DNA from: JAQBGV01 sp032128395
Lineage (GTDB): Bacteria; Planctomycetota; UBA8108; UBA1146
Assembly (NCBI GenBank): GCA_032128395.1
Contig: JAQBGV010000003.1
Location: 1-29,677 of the forward strand
Reading direction: 5' to 3'
DNA: 29,677 nt
The notes beneath the pieces were generated by a model. That model made no database searches. It saw nothing but the letters and a program-made list of their open reading frames with translations, and was not told where the DNA came from. This document shows, in pieces, positions 16,003-24,150 of the stretch. Position 1 is the first letter of the stretch, and each line of letters begins with the position of its first letter. The position numbers and the translations under genes are program-made.

Positions 16003-16587
16003 TCAACGGCGGCCGGCGAACTCACTGACCAAGCGCATCTCGGTCAACAGAGCGTGGCCCGCGGTGTAGAGCGGGGCGAGCGGATGCGCGCCGGACTTCA
16101 GCTCTTCTTCCGGCGCGGCCTTCGTCAGGAGTCCATCGCGGCTGAGCCAGTGGAAGCAGACCTCGAGCGACGCAGGGAGCGGCGGCTCCACGGTCAGGTC
16201 TCCCTGCTCGACGATGCCGTCCGCAGCTTCGACGAACGAGACCGCCGTGAGATGGACGCGCTCGTGCCGCCCGGTGCCGATCACCCCGCCACCGGTCTCG
16301 AGATAGAGACTCGCGGTTCCGTCACCCAGGCCGGCGACCGTGGCCGTGCCGTTCGGGAACCCGATCTCCATCGCGATCCCGAACACCCCGTTGCGGGTTC
16401 CGGGGACAGGGTCGGGGATTCCGACGGCGCTCGGATCGGTCGCGAAGAGTTGGGTACGGAGGTCACGGTAAACGGAGAGATCCGCCGATGGAGCGGCGGG
16501 GATCGCTCGTTGCCTCAAGCGGAGGACGAGGAGAGCGAGCAACAGAAGGGCAGATACGGCCAGGATCACGGGCATCGGGCGGGGCAC
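16003..16587 (-). CDS. Single-pass anchored protein of unknown function
   Basis: 194 residues. The N terminus has Arg/Pro residues, then a strong hydrophobic segment (about residues 5-24) ending in Arg residues. The rest is a soluble domain with Gly-rich beta strands (FGIAMEIGFPNGTATVAGLGDGTASLYLETGGG) and a helical end. I do not recognise the family. I use GTG 16587, with GAGGA six bases upstream; the ATG at 16575 is also possible and changes only four residues. The open frame continues to 16686, but that part has no ribosome binding site. It is separated from the porin by about 250 bases and from the small Cys protein by about 100. Confidence 0.65.
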   Translation of the reverse strand: MPRPMPVILAVSALLLLALLVLRLRQRAIPAAPSADLSVYRDLRTQLFATDPSAVGIPDPVPGTRNGVFGIAMEIGFPNGTATVAGLGDGTASLYLETGGGVIGTGRHERVHLTAVSFVEAADGIVEQGDLTVEPPLPASLEVCFHWLSRDGLLTKAAPEEELKSGAHPLAPLYTAGHALLTEMRLVSEFAGRR

Positions 16588-16690
16588 CCTCTTTCCTCGT
16601 CTGACATCGGTCCGAAGCACCTCGGACCTGAACCCGGATCGTGGGGTCTCCTCCCCGTTTTGCCCGTATTGCCCCATCCTCCCCAAATGG

Positions 16691-16876
16691 TCAGCTCTTC
16701 AGCATTTTCTTCCCCTGGCAGAGATTCTTCTTCGAGGCTGCCGTTCTTCCGCAATCGAGGCAGACGAATCGCGGGGACAGGAGAACGTCGGAGACCAGTC
16801 GATCGAGGTGCAGCTCGATCTGCTTGCGACTCCACTTGCAGATCGGCTCCTCGAGGAGAGCGGCGACTTTCTTCAT
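16691..16876 (-). CDS. Small protein with a CXXC pair and basic C terminus
   Basis: 61 residues: an amphipathic N-terminal part, then VCLDCGR followed by a Lys-rich tail with a third Cys (KKNLCQGKKM). The CXXCG pair looks like half of a zinc ribbon, but a fourth ligand is not obvious (Cys13 upstream could serve). The ATG at 16876 has GGAG six bases upstream, which supports a real gene. I cannot assign a function. Confidence 0.55.
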   Translation of the reverse strand: MKKVAALLEEPICKWSRKQIELHLDRLVSDVLLSPRFVCLDCGRTAASKKNLCQGKKMLKS

Positions 16877-16942
16877 CGGGTACTCCGGGATCGGTTCGGG
16901 ATATGGAGGGAGTACCAGACGAATCGTGGCGGGTCCAGCCTC

Positions 16943-17461
16943 CTAGCGCAAGCGCCCCTTGCCCGCCGCGTGATCCGCCAGATAGTCCTGAAGCTTCGGG
17001 ACCTGCGCAGAGCTCAGACCGGCTCGGCGCGCGGTGGCGATGATCTCGTCGTCGGGACGTTTCCCCGCCTCGAGCATCGCCCAGACGAGCGCAGCGCGGT
17101 TCCCCGAAGCACAGTGGAGGAGCACCGGACGGGGTGATTGCTCGAGGATCGACCGGACCCTGGCCAGGACTCCGACCTCGACCGCTTCGATCCGCACGGG
17201 GACCTGCGCGAACCTCAAGGAGTGCTGCGACGCCGCCCTCCCTTCGTCCCAGGCAATCTCACTCGAGGCGCGGAGCGTGACGACGGTGCGATACCCCATC
17301 GCCCCGAGCTCTCCGATCTGCTCCGGGCTCGGCTGCCCCGCGAGTGCGATGTTTCCGACCCGGACGGTCCGGAACCCACTGGGGGTCGACTCGTCCCTCG
17401 GGCCACCACCGAGAGCACAGCCGGTCAGAAAGAGCAGCACGATCGGTGCGATGCGGGTCAT
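16943..17461 (-). CDS. DUF442/DSP-type phosphatase-like lipoprotein
   Basis: 172 residues. A lipoprotein signal ends LTGC (Cys15). The mature part has the early AGQPSPEQIGEL segment and the VTLR strand seen in DUF442 / BLH-type proteins, and the P-loop HCASGNR with Cys117 and Arg122, the CX4R spacing of that group rather than the CX5R of classical tyrosine phosphatases. Known relatives are fused to beta-lactamase-like hydrolases or NAD kinases; the substrate is uncertain. The ATG at 17461 has GGGAGAAG upstream. It diverges from ftcD across 150 bases, where their promoters should lie. The lipid anchor puts it outside the cytoplasm, which is unusual for a phosphotyrosine enzyme, so a different substrate is likely. 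Confidence 0.8.
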   Translation of the reverse strand: MTRIAPIVLLFLTGCALGGGPRDESTPSGFRTVRVGNIALAGQPSPEQIGELGAMGYRTVVTLRASSEIAWDEGRAASQHSLRFAQVPVRIEAVEVGVLARVRSILEQSPRPVLLHCASGNRAALVWAMLEAGKRPDDEIIATARRAGLSSAQVPKLQDYLADHAAGKGRLR

Positions 17462-17612
17462 CGGCTTCTCCCGGCACTCCTTGGATCTTCGGTTCGTCGG
17501 GCTTCAGGAATCATCGGGGCTCGACCATAATGCCGGCCGACGCGATCCGGAACCGCTTCTGAGATGCACTCGGGGCCCATCGTCCCCGCCCCCACGACCG
17601 GAGGAACACCCC

Positions 17613-19455
17613 ATGGCGGAGAAGATCGTCGAGTGCGTTCCCAACATCTCGGAGGGGAGAGACCTCGCCGTCATCGACGACATCGTAGCGGCCGCGGCCG
17701 AGGTCGCGGGGGTCCGGGTCCTCGACGTCGATCCGGGGGCGGAGACGAACCGCACCGTCATCACCCTGGTCGGGGACCCCGAGCCGATCGAGGAGGGGGG
17801 CTTTCCGACTGATCGAGCGCGCCGCGGCGAAGATCGACATGCGCCACCACCACGGGGCGCACGCCCGTCACGGCGCGACCGACGTATGTCCGTTCATCCC
17901 GGTGAGCGGAGTGACGATGGAGGATTGCGTCGCGATCGCGCACCGACTCGGTGAACGGGTCGGCCGCGACCTCGGAATTCCCGTCTACCTGTACGAACGC
18001 GCGGCGCGGTGCGACGACCGCCGCTCCCTCGCCGAGGTGCGGAAGGGCGAGTACGAGGCGCTGCCCGAAAAACTCGCCGACAAGCGGTGGGCCCCTGACT
18101 TCGGTCCGGCGAAGTTCCTCCCCAAGACCGGCGTCGTGACGATCGGCGCCCGCGAATTCCTGATCGCCTACAACATCAATCTGAACACCCGACAGAAGGA
18201 TCACGCCACCGATCTCGCTCAGGAACTCCGCGAGAAGGGTCGTGCGGTGCGACTCGACCCGACCACCGCGTACTACTCGAGCGGCAACCTGCTCCGCTAT
18301 CGCCCGAGCCAGGAGGTCTGGCCGAGCTTCACCGGAGAGGTGTTCGCGACCCGCGAAGAGCTCGACCGACACTATCGTGAGGAACACGGGACGACGCTCG
18401 AGGCCGAGCTCGCTTTCTTCGGCCAAGATTCGGAAAGTCTCGAGGGTGCCTTCGTGATGAAGCGCGGCATGTTCGAGGAGTGCCGTGCGGTCGGCTGGCT
18501 GATCCCCGAGTACGGCCGCACGCAGATCTCGATCAATCTCACAAACTTTCGCGTGACGAACATGCACGACGTAGTCGAGGCGGCGCGGCTCCTCGGGCAC
18601 GAGCGCGGGATCGCGGTCACCGGATCGGAAGTGGTCGGCGTGGTCCCCTACGCGGCGATCCGGAGCTCCGGAGAGTCGTACTTGGAGCGCCAGGGGTCGA
18701 GCCGCGGGATCCCGGCGAGCGATGTCGTCGAGACCGCGGTGCAGTCGCTCGGACTCGCCGAAGTCTCCCCGTTCGAGATCGACCGCTCGGTGCTCGGCTT
18801 TCCCACCACCGAGGGGGTCCTCACCGGAATGAAGGTGTGCGACTTCACCGATGAAGTCTCCCGCGACTCGGTCGCGCCGGGGGGAGGATCGATCGCCGCC
18901 CTCGCGGGGTCGCTCGCGGCGGCACTCGCCTCGATGGTAGCGAACATCACCTTCGCAAAACGGAAGTACAGGAAGCGCCGCCGCGAACTCGAAGAACTCG
19001 CGATGGCGGCCCAAGAGGTGAAGGACCATCTCCTCCGCGCGGTCGACGCCGACACCGAAGCCTTCCATAGCGTCCTCACCGCGATGCGACTGCCGAAAGG
19101 GAGCGCCGCGGAGCGGAAGTTGCGCGAGGCTGCGATCGAGGCGGGCACCCAGCACGCGACGGAGGTGCCACTGCGGAGCGCCGAACTCTGTCTCGACGCG
19201 CTCCGCCTCTGTCGTCGAGCGGCGGAACGAGGTCTCCCGGCGGGGATCACCGACGCCGGGGTCGGCGCACTTCTCGCCCGCGCGGGGCTCGAAGGCGCGC
19301 TCTACAACGTGCAAGTGAACCTCGCCGGCGTAAGGGACCGCGAGTGGGCGCGGCGGGTCGAGACCGAGGTCGAGCGTATCCGTCTCAGCGGGGCCGCGCT
19401 CGCGGACGAGACCGCTCACCTCGTCACCAGCGCGCTCTCCCGGGGAGACGAATGA
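17613..19455 (+). CDS. ftcD: Glutamate formimidoyltransferase / formimidoyl-THF cyclodeaminase, frameshifted
   Basis: The ATG at 17613 (GGAGGA upstream) starts ECVPNISEGR, the classic beginning of the transferase that moves the formimino group of formiminoglutamate to tetrahydrofolate. At the G6 run 17795-17800 the frame breaks: one G fewer would join it to the next frame, which continues with the catalytic-His region (HHHGAHARHGATDVCPF), the rest of the transferase and the cyclodeaminase domain (CDFTDEV, APGGGSIAAL) to the TGA at 19453-19455. Repaired, the protein is 613 residues, about 70 longer than the mammalian enzyme because of an insertion near 18240-18480. As it stands, the second frame could start at ATG 17839, leaving out the N-terminal lobe. 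The extra G may be a sequencing error or a true loss. The stop overlaps the epimerase start. Confidence 0.88.
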
Positions 19456-20372
19456 CCCTACCACCGGCCGTTCTCGTCACCGGCGCATCGGGACTGATCG
19501 GCACGGCGCTCCTCGAGCGCCTCCCCGGCGAGGGGTACCGGGCGATTCCACTCTCGCGGACGTCCATCGAACATCCCGTACCCGAGGGTCCCTGGTGGGC
19601 TCCGCCCTCGGGCCCGGTCGAGCTCGCCCCCGCGGGTCCGCTGCGGGCGGTCATCCACCTGGCGGGAGCGGGGATCGCGGACCGCCTCTGGACCCGCGGC
19701 AGAAAGAAGCTGCTCAGAGAGAGCCGGGTCGAATCGACACGCCGGCTCGCCGACGCCCTCGCCGCGCTCTCCCCCGAACTTCGGCCCGAGGCGCTGATCA
19801 TGGCGTCGGGAGTCGGAATCTACGGCGACCGAGGGGATGAACTCCTCACCGAGGAGAGCACCCACGGCAGCGGATTCCTCGCAGGGCTCGCGCACGATTG
19901 GGAGGCCGCCGCCGACCCGGCTCGCGAGGCCGGGATCCGGGTCGTCCAGCTCCGGCTGGGGATGGTGCTCACCCCCTCGGGGGGAGCTCTCCGAGGGCTG
20001 CTGCCGATCTTCCGACTCGGCGGCGGGGGGCCCGTCGGAAACGGGCGCCAGTACGTCAGCTGGATCACTCTCCCCGACGCGGTCGGGGTGATCCTCGCGC
20101 TGCTCGGCCGAGAGGAGGTCTCGGGGCCCCTGAACCTGGTCGCTCCCGGGTCTCTCCCCCAGCGGGCGTTCGCCCGCGAACTCGGCCGGGCCCTCCGCCG
20201 CCCTTCGATCCTCCCCGCTCCCGCCTTCATCATCAGACTGGTCCTGGGGGATCTCGGTGAGGAGCTGCTCCTGGCCGGGCAACGGGTCGAACCCTCGCGG
20301 CTCCTCGCCCTGCGGTACCCCTTTCGGCATCCAGAGCTCCGCACCGCGCTCCCCTCGATCGGGGTGGTCTAG
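19452..20372 (+). CDS. TIGR01777-family epimerase (SDR39U1-like)
   Basis: 306 residues. The N terminus VLVTGASGLIGTALLERL is the Rossmann glycine pattern of atypical short-chain dehydrogenases. Further family marks are WWAPPSGP, VIHLAGAGIADRLW, the SRVESTR stretch after it, SGVGIYG and the late WITLPDAV. These belong to the TIGR01777 epimerase group (YfcH in E. coli, SDR39U1 in animals), NADP-binding proteins whose substrate is still unclear. The start overlaps the ftcD stop as ATGA, so it is translated with ftcD; a link to folate or histidine breakdown is only suggested by that. Confidence 0.9.
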   Translation: MTLPPAVLVTGASGLIGTALLERLPGEGYRAIPLSRTSIEHPVPEGPWWAPPSGPVELAPAGPLRAVIHLAGAGIADRLWTRGRKKLLRESRVESTRRLADALAALSPELRPEALIMASGVGIYGDRGDELLTEESTHGSGFLAGLAHDWEAAADPAREAGIRVVQLRLGMVLTPSGGALRGLLPIFRLGGGGPVGNGRQYVSWITLPDAVGVILALLGREEVSGPLNLVAPGSLPQRAFARELGRALRRPSILPAPAFIIRLVLGDLGEELLLAGQRVEPSRLLALRYPFRHPELRTALPSIGVV

Positions 20373-20453
20373 GAGGCTGTCGGGAGACCTCGTTGGCTCG
20401 TTCCCCCCGAGGGAGGGAGCGGGAGAATGGGGGCGAGGCTAGGATTTTCTGCC

Positions 20454-20502
20454 GGAACCCTCCCCTCTGTGCGGGGTTTCGAACCCGGATCGAGGGGGTT
20501 CC
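20454..20502. repeat. Inverted repeat in the leader of the 20553 gene
   Basis: GGAACCC (20454) and GGGTTCC (20496) can pair over seven bases, with an inner CCCC/GGGG pair and GGGTTTCGAACCC in the middle. It lies between the epimerase and the coiled-coil gene. It could be a structured leader or a read-through hairpin; there is no T run for a terminator. Confidence 0.35.
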
Positions 20503-20552
20503 TCTCTCCCGCCGGAGCGCCACGAGAGTGGCCCAGACAGGAGTGTGTTTTC

Positions 20553-21416
20553 ATGGCCAAGGCCATCCTCATCGTCGTCGCCATCGCCGTCGGTGGCGGG
20601 CTCGGCGCCACGTGCCTCCAACTCGCCGGGCGGGTCGGCGATCAAGAGGCCCAGATCGAGCGTCTTCGGAACGACCTGCAATCCCTCCGCGAACAGTCCG
20701 ATTCCGCCGTCAGCCGGGGGGAGATCTCCCCGGGGTCCTTCGATCTCCCCAACGAGTCTGCGTCGATCACCGGGGCCACCGCGAACGCCGATGAGGAGCT
20801 CCGAGACCTCGTCGCTCGCATGGTGAACGATGAGCGGGTCGTGGGTGCGCTCGCAAGGAAGATCGAGAACCGGATCGACCCCTCTTCGGCGCTGGTCGGG
20901 ACCGCCGCATTCAAGGAGGGGGTCCGCACTTCGATGGAGGAGATCCGCGAAGAGGAGCGGCTGTCGCAAGAGGAAGAGCGGGCCGAGCGGATGGTGCAGC
21001 GGACCGAGGATCGGGCGCGTGAGATCGCAGAACGACTCAACCTTCCGCAGCAGACCGCCGACGAGTTGACTCAGATCCTCGTCAGCAGCGCGCAAGCGAC
21101 TCAAGATTTGTGGGGGCGCCGCGGCGACGACAATCAGCTGCCACGCGGCGAGGTTCGTCAGGTGATGCGCGACCAGCGCAACGAGACGAACGCCCTGGTG
21201 CAAAACCTGCTCACCCCGTCGGAGTACGAGCAGTACCAGAAGCTCTCCCAGGATCTCAACCCGGGCCGGCGCGGCGGCGGCGGCTTCGGTGGGCCGGGAG
21301 GCGGCCAGAACACGACGAACGGCGGAGCGACGAACACGAACGGAAATGGCAGCTCGGGGTCGGGTGATGCCGGAGGTGACGGTCCCGGTTCGGGGGGGCG
21401 CAGCGGCGGGAACTGA
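20553..21416 (+). CDS. Membrane-anchored coiled-coil protein with Gly/Asn-rich tail
   Basis: 287 residues of unknown family. One N-terminal hydrophobic segment (about residues 4-25) is followed by a heptad-like coil (QEAQIERLRNDLQSLREQ), a middle part of long charged helices with many Glu/Arg, and a segment LLTPSEYEQYQKL that resembles the end of Spy/LTXXQ-type periplasmic helical proteins. The last 45 residues are low-complexity Gly, Asn, Thr and Ser. The ATG at 20553 has CAGGAG about nine bases upstream. It is followed by a clear terminator. A periplasmic location is inferred. Confidence 0.7.
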   Translation: MAKAILIVVAIAVGGGLGATCLQLAGRVGDQEAQIERLRNDLQSLREQSDSAVSRGEISPGSFDLPNESASITGATANADEELRDLVARMVNDERVVGALARKIENRIDPSSALVGTAAFKEGVRTSMEEIREEERLSQEEERAERMVQRTEDRAREIAERLNLPQQTADELTQILVSSAQATQDLWGRRGDDNQLPRGEVRQVMRDQRNETNALVQNLLTPSEYEQYQKLSQDLNPGRRGGGGFGGPGGGQNTTNGGATNTNGNGSSGSGDAGGDGPGSGGRSGGN

Positions 21417-21441
21417 TCCGTCGATTGCGGTTCGACGAGTG

Positions 21442-21478
21442 AAGGGCGCGGGGCAGAGACCTCGCGCCCTTCTTTTTG
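21442..21478 (+). terminator. Rho-independent terminator
   Basis: AAGGGCGCG and CGCGCCCTT form a 9-bp stem with a 12-base loop, followed by CTTTTTG. It ends the transcript of the coiled-coil gene. Confidence 0.85.
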
Positions 21479-21549
21479 TCATCGCGGGAGCCGGTCGCTA
21501 CCGCTCCCGACCTGTTCCAGTCAACCTCTCCGTCGTGTACATTCCGGGC

Positions 21550-22032
21550 ATGATCCAGACGCAGCGGCGCTACGACGAACCCGCCGTGCCCCAGCTCGCG
21601 GTGTTTCTCGACAACAAGGTCGGGAAGCTTCGCGAGGTCCTCCGCCATCTCACCGCGGAAGATGTCCTCGTCCACGCGATCTCCATCATCGATTCTGCCG
21701 ATCACGCGATCGTCCGCCTCGTCGTCGATCGTGCAGAGAAGGCCTTCGATGCGCTGCGCGGGGCGGGCTTTCCAGTGGTGATCGGTGAGCTCCTCGCGGT
21801 CGAGGTCCCGAACGAACGCCACGGACTCCGGATGATCTGCCGCGCTCTCCTCCAGGGGGAGATCAACATCCACTACGCCTATCCGATGCTCACCCGCCCC
21901 CGGGGCTTCGGCGTCCTCCTCGTGCACGTCGAGAACGTGCACACCGCCGCCGAGATCCTGCTGGGCGCTGGATTCCAGCTCCTGGATGCCGGTGATCTGG
22001 AGGGTGAGCCGCCGGCGTTCGGGGTGGAGTAG
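21550..22032 (+). CDS. Tandem ACT-domain protein
   Basis: 160 residues forming two successive ACT-like domains: PQLAVFLDNKVGKLREVLRHL in the first and GVLLVHVENVHTAAEILLGAG in the second, each beta-alpha-beta with the ligand-loop region after the first strand. ACT domains bind amino acids or similar small molecules and regulate enzymes; stand-alone pairs like this are often labelled as amino-acid-binding regulators or acetolactate-synthase-like. No catalytic domain is attached and no amino-acid gene is adjacent, so the target is unknown. The ATG at 21550 has only a weak ribosome binding site. It lies just after the terminator, so it must have its own promoter. It is convergent with the Omp85 gene. 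Confidence 0.82.
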   Translation: MIQTQRRYDEPAVPQLAVFLDNKVGKLREVLRHLTAEDVLVHAISIIDSADHAIVRLVVDRAEKAFDALRGAGFPVVIGELLAVEVPNERHGLRMICRALLQGEINIHYAYPMLTRPRGFGVLLVHVENVHTAAEILLGAGFQLLDAGDLEGEPPAFGVE

Positions 22033-22083
22033 GGGTCCGTCCTCACACCTCCCCTGGACACTCTGCGCACTCTCGGGAAGCGG

Positions 22084-24150
22084 TCAGAACGGCTGGCCGA
22101 TCAGCACGTGCACCGCCCAATAGTCCTCGCCGCGTTCCGGATTCAGAGTGATGGCCCAGTCGAGGCGGAGAGGGCCGATCGGCGAGGACCAGATGGCGCC
22201 GACCCCGCTGGCGAATCGCCAATGAGTTCCGGCGAAGTCTTCGATCTCGGTCGAGAGGCTCCCCGCATCGAGGAAGACCGCCCCCGAGATCTTCGCCCAG
22301 ATCGGATGGCGCGCCTCGACCGTGCCGGCGATGAACGACTCGCCCCCGATCGGGTCCTCGGACTGGTCGAGCGGAGGCATCCTATCCTGCCGATACGATC
22401 GCACGCTGCGCGAGCCACCGAGGAAGAATCGTTCGCCGAGAGGGACCTCTCCGGGATCCAATCGGTGGATCCCCCCCGCCTGCCCTGCGAGCACCAGTCG
22501 CCAATTGCCGCCGAGCGTGTCGGTCCGACTCGCCCTCGCGGTCAAGCGAACGAAGTCCAGGTCGGCCCCGAGCGCGCGGTCCGCGTATTCGAAGCGGGCG
22601 GTGATGAAGTGACCCTTGGTCGGATCGATCGCCGAATCGCGTCCGTCGTACCGTGCGCCGAGGAAGACCAGACTCGCCCGGCTGCTATCGTCGATCACCG
22701 AGTTCTGCAGCTCCTCCCTGACGTCCCCGATCGTCACGTCCCGGAGCTCGAACCCCGTGTTCAAGTGGAGCAGGCGAGTGGCGGGGTAGTTGAGGCCGAT
22801 CGTGCCCACCCTCTCCACCCGCTCGAACGAGACTTCCTCGAACCGCCGGTACTTCCCCCGGAGCTCGAGCTCGAGCCCTCGGTCATTGAGGAACGGATAG
22901 CGCAGCCGCGCCTCCACCTCCTCCCCCTTGGATGACACGAGACCGTCCACCCGGCCTTCAATTCCGAGTCCGAACAAGTTGCGAAGTTGAACCCCAAGGC
23001 CGAAGCGTCCGAGCTCGTAGGTGCTGAATCCGATTCGAGTGTCGAAGCGGATCGTGTCCCGTTCGGTGACCGTGATCACGAGGTTCAATCGCGTGGGATC
23101 CGTATCGTGCACCAGCTGGACGTCGAATTTTTCGAACAGGCCGGTGGCGTTCAACGCTCGCTGGCCCTTCTCGACATCCGAGGCTCTGTACGGATCCCCG
23201 AACTCGATCCCCATCCGAGCGCGGATGAACCCGCTGCGGGTGCGCTCATTGTTCTCGACGCGGATCACTCCGAAGGTGTGCTTCTCTCCCTCCGAGACTT
23301 CGATGATGAGTGCTCGCCGTTGAGGAGCGGTCTCGGTCAGCTCGGTTCGGACCTGGCAGCGCTTGAAGCCGTTCTCTTGCAGCTGTCGATAGATGCGCCC
23401 GCGCACTTCGATGGCGAGGCGCGGCGACACCCGCCCCCCCACACCCACACCTGCATATTCCTTCAGCAGCTCGGGGGAAGTCGAAGAACCGGGGAGGATC
23501 TCGACCGCATCGAGCAGGGTCGGTTCACCCTCGTCGATCTGGATGACCACTTCGACCTGGATCTCGATCGTCGGTCTCTTCGTCGGAGACTCTTCCGACG
23601 ACTCATCCCGGGTCACTCGCTGTCTGCTCGGCTTACTCGTCACTCTCACGTCGAGATACCCCGCGAGTGAATACAGCAGACGGATCCCGGCGATTCCGCT
23701 GTCACGGGCTGCCTCGGTGAAGATCGGGCGGGAACCGGGGATCAGCCCGGGGCGGAGCCACGGAAAGGCGCGTTCCAAAATCTCTTCATCGATCGCGGTT
23801 CTCCCGACGAAGGTGGGCTTTCCCCTCGCCAGAAAAGCCCGCGGCCCCTCCACGATCTTCAGGACGACGGCCGCTCCCACCTCGGTTTCGAGATCGTGCA
23901 ACTCCGCACTCGCCTCTGGAAACCCGTTCTTGTGGTAGAGCTCGACGACCTCGAACACGCAGTCATCCCGCGCCCCCTCGTCTTTCGGCGAGAGCTTCAG
24001 GTCCTCGAGCCACGGGGCGAGTTCCGCGCGCATCCTCGCCCCACTGATCGCGCGGTTCCCCTCGAACCGAATCTCGAGGTCGTCCGATCCGGCGACGAAG
24101 GAGAGAAGGAGAGCGAGTCCGACGAAGGGTGCGAGGGTCAATGGACCCAC
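22084..24150 (-). CDS. Omp85-family outer-membrane protein (TamA/BamA-like)
   Basis: 688 residues. A signal-like hydrophobic start is followed by about four POTRA domains (beginning near FEGNRAISGARM, FVGRTAIDEEIL, AVEILPGSSTSPELL and VIRVENNERTRSGFI), then a C-terminal barrel of about 340 residues with GGSRSVRSY (the VRGY-like loop that packs in the barrel) and a terminal Phe. TamA normally has three POTRAs and BamA five, so four makes the subfamily uncertain. The gene overlaps the end of tamB, which favours a TamA-like partner. The start is either GTG 24150 or TTG 24141 (which overlaps the tamB stop); neither has a strong ribosome binding site, fitting coupled translation. It would act in the outer membrane in protein or lipid transport. 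Confidence 0.9.
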   Translation of the reverse strand: MGPLTLAPFVGLALLLSFVAGSDDLEIRFEGNRAISGARMRAELAPWLEDLKLSPKDEGARDDCVFEVVELYHKNGFPEASAELHDLETEVGAAVVLKIVEGPRAFLARGKPTFVGRTAIDEEILERAFPWLRPGLIPGSRPIFTEAARDSGIAGIRLLYSLAGYLDVRVTSKPSRQRVTRDESSEESPTKRPTIEIQVEVVIQIDEGEPTLLDAVEILPGSSTSPELLKEYAGVGVGGRVSPRLAIEVRGRIYRQLQENGFKRCQVRTELTETAPQRRALIIEVSEGEKHTFGVIRVENNERTRSGFIRARMGIEFGDPYRASDVEKGQRALNATGLFEKFDVQLVHDTDPTRLNLVITVTERDTIRFDTRIGFSTYELGRFGLGVQLRNLFGLGIEGRVDGLVSSKGEEVEARLRYPFLNDRGLELELRGKYRRFEEVSFERVERVGTIGLNYPATRLLHLNTGFELRDVTIGDVREELQNSVIDDSSRASLVFLGARYDGRDSAIDPTKGHFITARFEYADRALGADLDFVRLTARASRTDTLGGNWRLVLAGQAGGIHRLDPGEVPLGERFFLGGSRSVRSYRQDRMPPLDQSEDPIGGESFIAGTVEARHPIWAKISGAVFLDAGSLSTEIEDFAGTHWRFASGVGAIWSSPIGPLRLDWAITLNPERGEDYWAVHVLIGQPF

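Noticed and set aside
17761..19464. 567-codon minus-strand open frame
   Set aside because: Opposite the ftcD coding sequence; no recognisable domain.
20470..20490. GGTTTCGAACCC resembling a tRNA T-arm
   Set aside because: The stem does not pair correctly around a 7-base loop, and no acceptor, D or anticodon arms fit at the right distances.
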